Assembly (NCBI RefSeq): GCF_014650455.1
Contig: NZ_BMUZ01000010.1
Span: forward strand, 124,001-188,000
Reading direction: 5' to 3'
Length of the DNA: 64,000 nucleotides
Source: Streptomyces xanthochromogenes
GTDB taxonomy: Bacteria; Actinomycetota; Actinomycetes; Streptomycetales; Streptomycetaceae
Positions 60,864-64,000 of this stretch are shown in pieces. Below the pieces are notes generated by a model, which was given only the letters and a program-made list of their open reading frames with translations, had not been told where the DNA came from and did no database searches. The translations under genes were made by a program, and so were the position numbers. Every line of letters begins with the position of its first letter. Within the stretch, counting starts at the first letter, position 1.

Positions 60864-62651
60864 ATGCCAGTCCCGCCAGACCCGAAGAGGCCCACGGGCC
60901 GCCAGGACGTCACGGACCCGGACCGCCACGATCTGGACGGCCATGACCTGGACCGTCAGGGCCAGGACCCGCTCGAAGCGGCGACCAGGGCCACCCGCAG
61001 CCTGCAGGGACTCTCCACCGAGCTCACGGCCCGGGTGCCCCAGCTCCTTGAGGCGATGCGCTCGGTGGGTACGGGCCTTGAGCTGCACTCGACGCTCGAC
61101 CGCATCTGCGAGACGGCGGCCGAACTCGCCGACGCGCGGTACGCGGCGATCGGCGTCGTCAACGAGGAGGGCCGGGGGCTGTCCGACTTCGTGACGTACG
61201 GGGTCGACGACGACGCGGCCCGTGCGATCGGGCGCCGTCCGGACGGGCACCGAGGGCTGCTCGGCTGGCTCATCCACCACCCCGAGCCGCTCCGGCTCGC
61301 CGAGATCTCCGCCGATCCGCGCTCGGCGGGGCTCCCCCCGAACCATCCGCCGATGCGGACCTTCCTCGGCGTCCCCATCCGCGTTCAGGGCGAGATCTTC
61401 GGCAACCTCTATCTGACCGAGAAGCATCGCGGTGCCGAGTTCAACGACTACGACCTGCACATGGTGCGGGTCCTCGCCACCGAGGCCGGGATCGCCATCG
61501 GCAACGCACGGCTCTACGAGGCGGCGCGTCAGCGCGAGCGGTGGATCGACGGCTCGGTCGCCGTCACCACCGCCCTGCTGTCGGGCGGCGACGCGGACGA
61601 CGCCCTGGAGGTCGTCGCCGAACAGGCTCGCCACCTCGCCGTCGCCGACGCCGGCATAGTGCTGCTGCCCGCGGAGGAGGGCGGCCTGGAGATCGTCGCG
61701 GTCTCCGCCGACAACCCGCGCGTCTCGCTCGGCATGGTGATCCCGCCGGAGAGCCCGGTCGTCTCGACCCTGTTGGAGGGCGAGGCGGTTTTCGTCGACG
61801 ACGCCGCCACCGACCCACGCATGATCACCAAACTGTCCGAGCGCTACGGACCGAGCATGCTGCTCCCCCTGCAGAGCGGCGGGCGGGTTCTCGGCGCTCT
61901 CGCCACGCCCAGAGTGCGAGGCGGGCGCCCCTTCACCGAGGCCGAGCGGACCCTGGCCAGCCAGTTCGCCTCCCAGGCGGCGCTCGCCCTCATGATGGCG
62001 GAGGCTCAGCGGGACCGGGAGCGGCTCGCGGTGTACGAGGACCGTGACCGGATCGCCCGCGACCTGCACGACCTCGTCATCCAGCGCCTCTTCGCCACCG
62101 GGATGATGCTGGAGGGCGCCCAGCGCAAATCGATCGTGCCCGAGGTGCAGGGCGGCATCGGCAAGGCGGTCGATGAACTCGACGTCACCATTCAGGAGAT
62201 CCGCACCGCGATCTTCGCCCTCCAGCAGGGCCCGGCCGAGGCACCTTCGGGCCTGCGCACCCGCGTACTGCGGGAGATCAACATGGCGGCGGTGCCCCTC
62301 GGCTTCAAGCCCGCCCACCGCTTCCTGGGCGCCGTGGACACCCTGGTCGGCGAGCTGACCGGCAAGAACCTGATCGCCGCACTGCGCGAGGCCCTCTCGA
62401 ACGCCTTCCGGCACGCGGAGGCGTCCCGGATCGAGGTCGTCATCGACGCCACGGCCCAACTGCCGGACGGCAGTGCGGGGGTGCGCCTGACGGTCGCCGA
62501 CAACGGGGTGGGAATTCCGCCGGGCGGCCGTCGCAGCGGACTGCGCAACCTTCAGCGGCGCGCCGAGGCACTCGGCGGATCGAGTTCGTACGGGCCCGGG
62601 CTCGGGGACGGAGGGGGCGGCACTACCGTCGTGTGGGAGGCGCCGCTGTGA
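60864..62651 (+). CDS. GAF-domain sensor histidine kinase (DevS/DosT-like)
   Basis: The 595-residue kinase has two GAF domains (about residues 75-215 and 235-385), a HisKA_3 domain with the phospho-accepting H402 in DRIARDLHDLVIQRLF, and a C-terminal ATPase domain. The first GAF has PPNHPPMRTFLGVP (H161), resembling the heme-binding region of mycobacterial DosS/DosT. No response regulator is adjacent. It starts 19 bp after cydCD with no ribosome-binding site, so it may also have its own leaderless promoter. Confidence 0.92.
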   Translation: MPVPPDPKRPTGRQDVTDPDRHDLDGHDLDRQGQDPLEAATRATRSLQGLSTELTARVPQLLEAMRSVGTGLELHSTLDRICETAAELADARYAAIGVVNEEGRGLSDFVTYGVDDDAARAIGRRPDGHRGLLGWLIHHPEPLRLAEISADPRSAGLPPNHPPMRTFLGVPIRVQGEIFGNLYLTEKHRGAEFNDYDLHMVRVLATEAGIAIGNARLYEAARQRERWIDGSVAVTTALLSGGDADDALEVVAEQARHLAVADAGIVLLPAEEGGLEIVAVSADNPRVSLGMVIPPESPVVSTLLEGEAVFVDDAATDPRMITKLSERYGPSMLLPLQSGGRVLGALATPRVRGGRPFTEAERTLASQFASQAALALMMAEAQRDRERLAVYEDRDRIARDLHDLVIQRLFATGMMLEGAQRKSIVPEVQGGIGKAVDELDVTIQEIRTAIFALQQGPAEAPSGLRTRVLREINMAAVPLGFKPAHRFLGAVDTLVGELTGKNLIAALREALSNAFRHAEASRIEVVIDATAQLPDGSAGVRLTVADNGVGIPPGGRRSGLRNLQRRAEALGGSSSYGPGLGDGGGGTTVVWEAPL

Positions 62652-62711
62652 CGCACTGTTCCGCCGGGGCGGTACGCCAGTTGGGGGGTGCCGCGCCGTC
62701 GTGGGCGGGCT

Positions 62712-62725
62712 GTTTCACGTGAAAC
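62712..62725. other. parS site 18
   Basis: Exact GTTTCACGTGAAAC in a 22-bp palindrome (62708-62729) after the kinase gene. Confidence 0.93.
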
Positions 62726-62726
62726 A

Positions 62727-62756
62727 GCCGGAGCGTTTCACGTGAAACGCTCCGGC
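62727..62756. terminator. 30-bp palindrome with parS core between convergent genes
   Basis: Perfect arms GCCGGAGCGTTTCAC and complement, between the kinase (+) and the phosphatase (-). Confidence 0.6.
62735..62748. other. parS site 19
   Basis: Exact GTTTCACGTGAAAC, 23 bp from site 18, core of the 62727-62756 palindrome. Confidence 0.93.
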
Positions 62757-62797
62757 CGAAGCACTCGGGTGGGGCGATGGAGCGCATGCTCCGGACC

Positions 62798-63667
62798 TCA
62801 GAGGGCCTTGAGGATCTGCTCGATCACGACGGCCACGCCGTCCTCGTTGTTGGCGGCCGTGCGTCCGGACGCGGTGGCCAGGACATCCGGGTGGGCGTTG
62901 CCCATCGCATACGACGTGCCGGCCCAGCTCAGCATCTCCATGTCGTTCGGCATGTCGCCGAAGGCCACCACCTCGGTGGGCGAGATGCCGCGCTCGGCAC
63001 AGCACAGCGCGAGCGTGGATGCCTTCGAGACACCGGCACCGCTGATCTCCAGAAGCGCGGTCGGACTGGACCGGGTGATCTCGGCACGTGCCCCGACCGC
63101 CGTGCGGGCCAGCGTGAGGAAGTCGTCGGGGGCCAGTTCGGGGTGGAAAGCCAGCACCTTGAGCACCGGCTGGTTCGCCGGGGCGGCGTCCTCGGCGAGC
63201 AGCTTCTCTGCGGGCGCGATGCTCGCCGCTGCGTCCATGTGCATGGGGGGATAGGCGAGTTCGTGGTGGAAGCCGCCGGTGCGCTCGACCGCGAAGGACG
63301 TGCCCGGTACCGCCGCACGCAGCACGGTCACGACATCGAGGGCGGCAGCCCGCTCCAGCGGCCGCACCTTCACGAAACGAGGGCCGCCGTCGTCGCCGTG
63401 CAGATCCACGACGGCCGCACCATTACCGCAGATGGCGAGGCCGTGGCCGTGGACATGTGCCCTGACGACATCCATCCACCGCGCCGGACGGCCGGTGACG
63501 AAGAAGACCTCGATGCCCGCCCGCTCGGCGGCTGCCAGGGCGGCGACCGTACGGTCCGACACGGACTTGTCGTCGCGCAGCAAGGTGCCGTCCAGGTCGG
63601 TCGCGATGAGCCGCGGTGCGGTGGGCACGGGGCGGATGGCCGGGGCGGGGTCCGTAGCAGAGGTCAC
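62798..63667 (-). CDS. Cof-type HAD family phosphatase
   Basis: The 289-residue HAD hydrolase has the Cof/type IIB layout: motif I IATDLDGTLL, motif II VFFVTGRPA, and motif IV VVAFGDMPNDMEML. Members dephosphorylate sugar phosphates or flavin-type substrates; specificity is unknown. GTG 63667 is chosen because the frame further upstream (to 63769) has poor coding character. Confidence 0.9.
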   Translation of the reverse strand: MTSATDPAPAIRPVPTAPRLIATDLDGTLLRDDKSVSDRTVAALAAAERAGIEVFFVTGRPARWMDVVRAHVHGHGLAICGNGAAVVDLHGDDGGPRFVKVRPLERAAALDVVTVLRAAVPGTSFAVERTGGFHHELAYPPMHMDAAASIAPAEKLLAEDAAPANQPVLKVLAFHPELAPDDFLTLARTAVGARAEITRSSPTALLEISGAGVSKASTLALCCAERGISPTEVVAFGDMPNDMEMLSWAGTSYAMGNAHPDVLATASGRTAANNEDGVAVVIEQILKAL

Positions 63668-63895
63668 CGGGCCATTGTTCCGTACGCGAGCGCACGGGCG
63701 TGCGAGGAGCCGCACAGATGAGAGCGCTTGGCGGTGCGCCCGGGGCACGAGGGGGCGTACGCACGCCACGCGCCGGGTGGTCGACGTACATCCGTGGATC
63801 CGGGCCGCGGATCACCTCGCCCGCCCGAGACCCGCGGCGCGGCTGCCCGCGCCCACCGGACGAATCCGTCGGGACGTCCGGGGAACACGGGCGGG
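63668..63895. other. Divergent intergenic region
   Basis: 228 bp between the HAD gene and the DUF72 gene; no motif or small gene recognised. Confidence 0.4.
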
Positions 63896-64000
63896 ATGGG
63901 AGAGATCCGGGTCGGTACCTGCTCGTGGACGGACAAGGCGCTGGTGGCCAGCGGTTGGTATCCCAAGGGCCATCGCGATCCGGAGGGCAGGATCCGGCAC
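63896..64000 (+). CDS. DUF72 (YecE-like) protein, cut by the window end
   Basis: The first 35 codons of a gene running off the right edge. The N-terminus MGEIRVGTCSWTDKAL, then GWYPKG, is the signature start of DUF72/YecE TIM-barrel proteins, whose function is unknown. The start is ATG 63896 with a GGGCGGG stretch just upstream. Confidence 0.8.
   Translation, partial: MGEIRVGTCSWTDKALVASGWYPKGHRDPEGRIRH

Noticed and set aside
1..64000. CRISPR arrays, insertion sequences, tRNA and rRNA genes
   Set aside because: Looked for repeat-spacer patterns, transposase motifs and cloverleaf or rRNA signatures; none seen.

Overview
The window is about 64 kb of high-GC actinobacterial chromosome from a Streptomyces (or a very close relative), immediately to one side of oriC. 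The left edge enters the conserved jag-rsmG-parA-parB block that follows dnaA-rpmH-rnpA-yidC. The window also carries the Streptomyces-specific sporulation pair ssgR-ssgA, an LppU/SCO3897-type protein, FemX and a Rex-controlled cydABCD block. I counted 19 exact copies of the 14-bp ParB centromere site parS. No tRNA, rRNA, insertion sequence, prophage or CRISPR array was seen; the region is core chromosome.

Layout. 1-3770: jag (cut by the edge), rsmG, parA, parB. 3870-4633: a possible small membrane protein and an acetyltransferase. 4760-14406 (minus): a block read right to left as secreted DUF6049-type protein, MurJ flippase, pseudokinase, sigM, anti-sigma factor, trxB and trxA; trxBA has its own perfect SigR-type promoter. 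14549-19840: CCA-adding enzyme, LppU-like protein, MFS transporter, and a PadR-ino1 unit with a 33-bp palindromic operator. 20216-27326: cell-wall genes (class A PBP, GT87 membrane glycosyltransferase, FemX with an alanine-racemase-like partner that lacks the usual tyrosine motif). 27592-29295: rpsF-ssb-rpsR-rplI. 29399-32665: MATE exporter, then a DnaA-box cluster in front of dnaB. 32705-43954: accessory metabolism and regulators (methyltransferase, serine hydrolase, three GNATs, MarR/MFS/HbpS locus, HAD, Nudix, LysR, cystathionine gamma-lyase, holin-like protein, cupin, DUF5326). 44268-46941: ssgR, ssgA, YibE/F. 46942-54486: TPP riboswitch and thiC, membrane protein, phosphoesterase, LacI regulator, hisC, cyclophilin-like protein. 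54605-62651: Rex site, cydA, cydB, fused cydCD, and an orphan GAF histidine kinase. 62798-64000: Cof-type phosphatase and the first 35 codons of a DUF72 gene.

Functional logic. Chromosome segregation (ParA, ParB, parS), replication (DnaB, Ssb, DnaA boxes), cell-wall assembly (MurJ, PBP, FemX), septation in sporulation (SsgR/SsgA) and redox or respiratory control (SigM, SigR promoter, Rex site, cydABCD, GAF kinase) sit together near the origin. The most unusual DNA-level signal is where the parS sites lie. Most intergenic copies form the core of longer perfect palindromes that look like transcription terminators. Most of the others are read in frame inside genes (VSRET in linkers, FHVK at N-termini).
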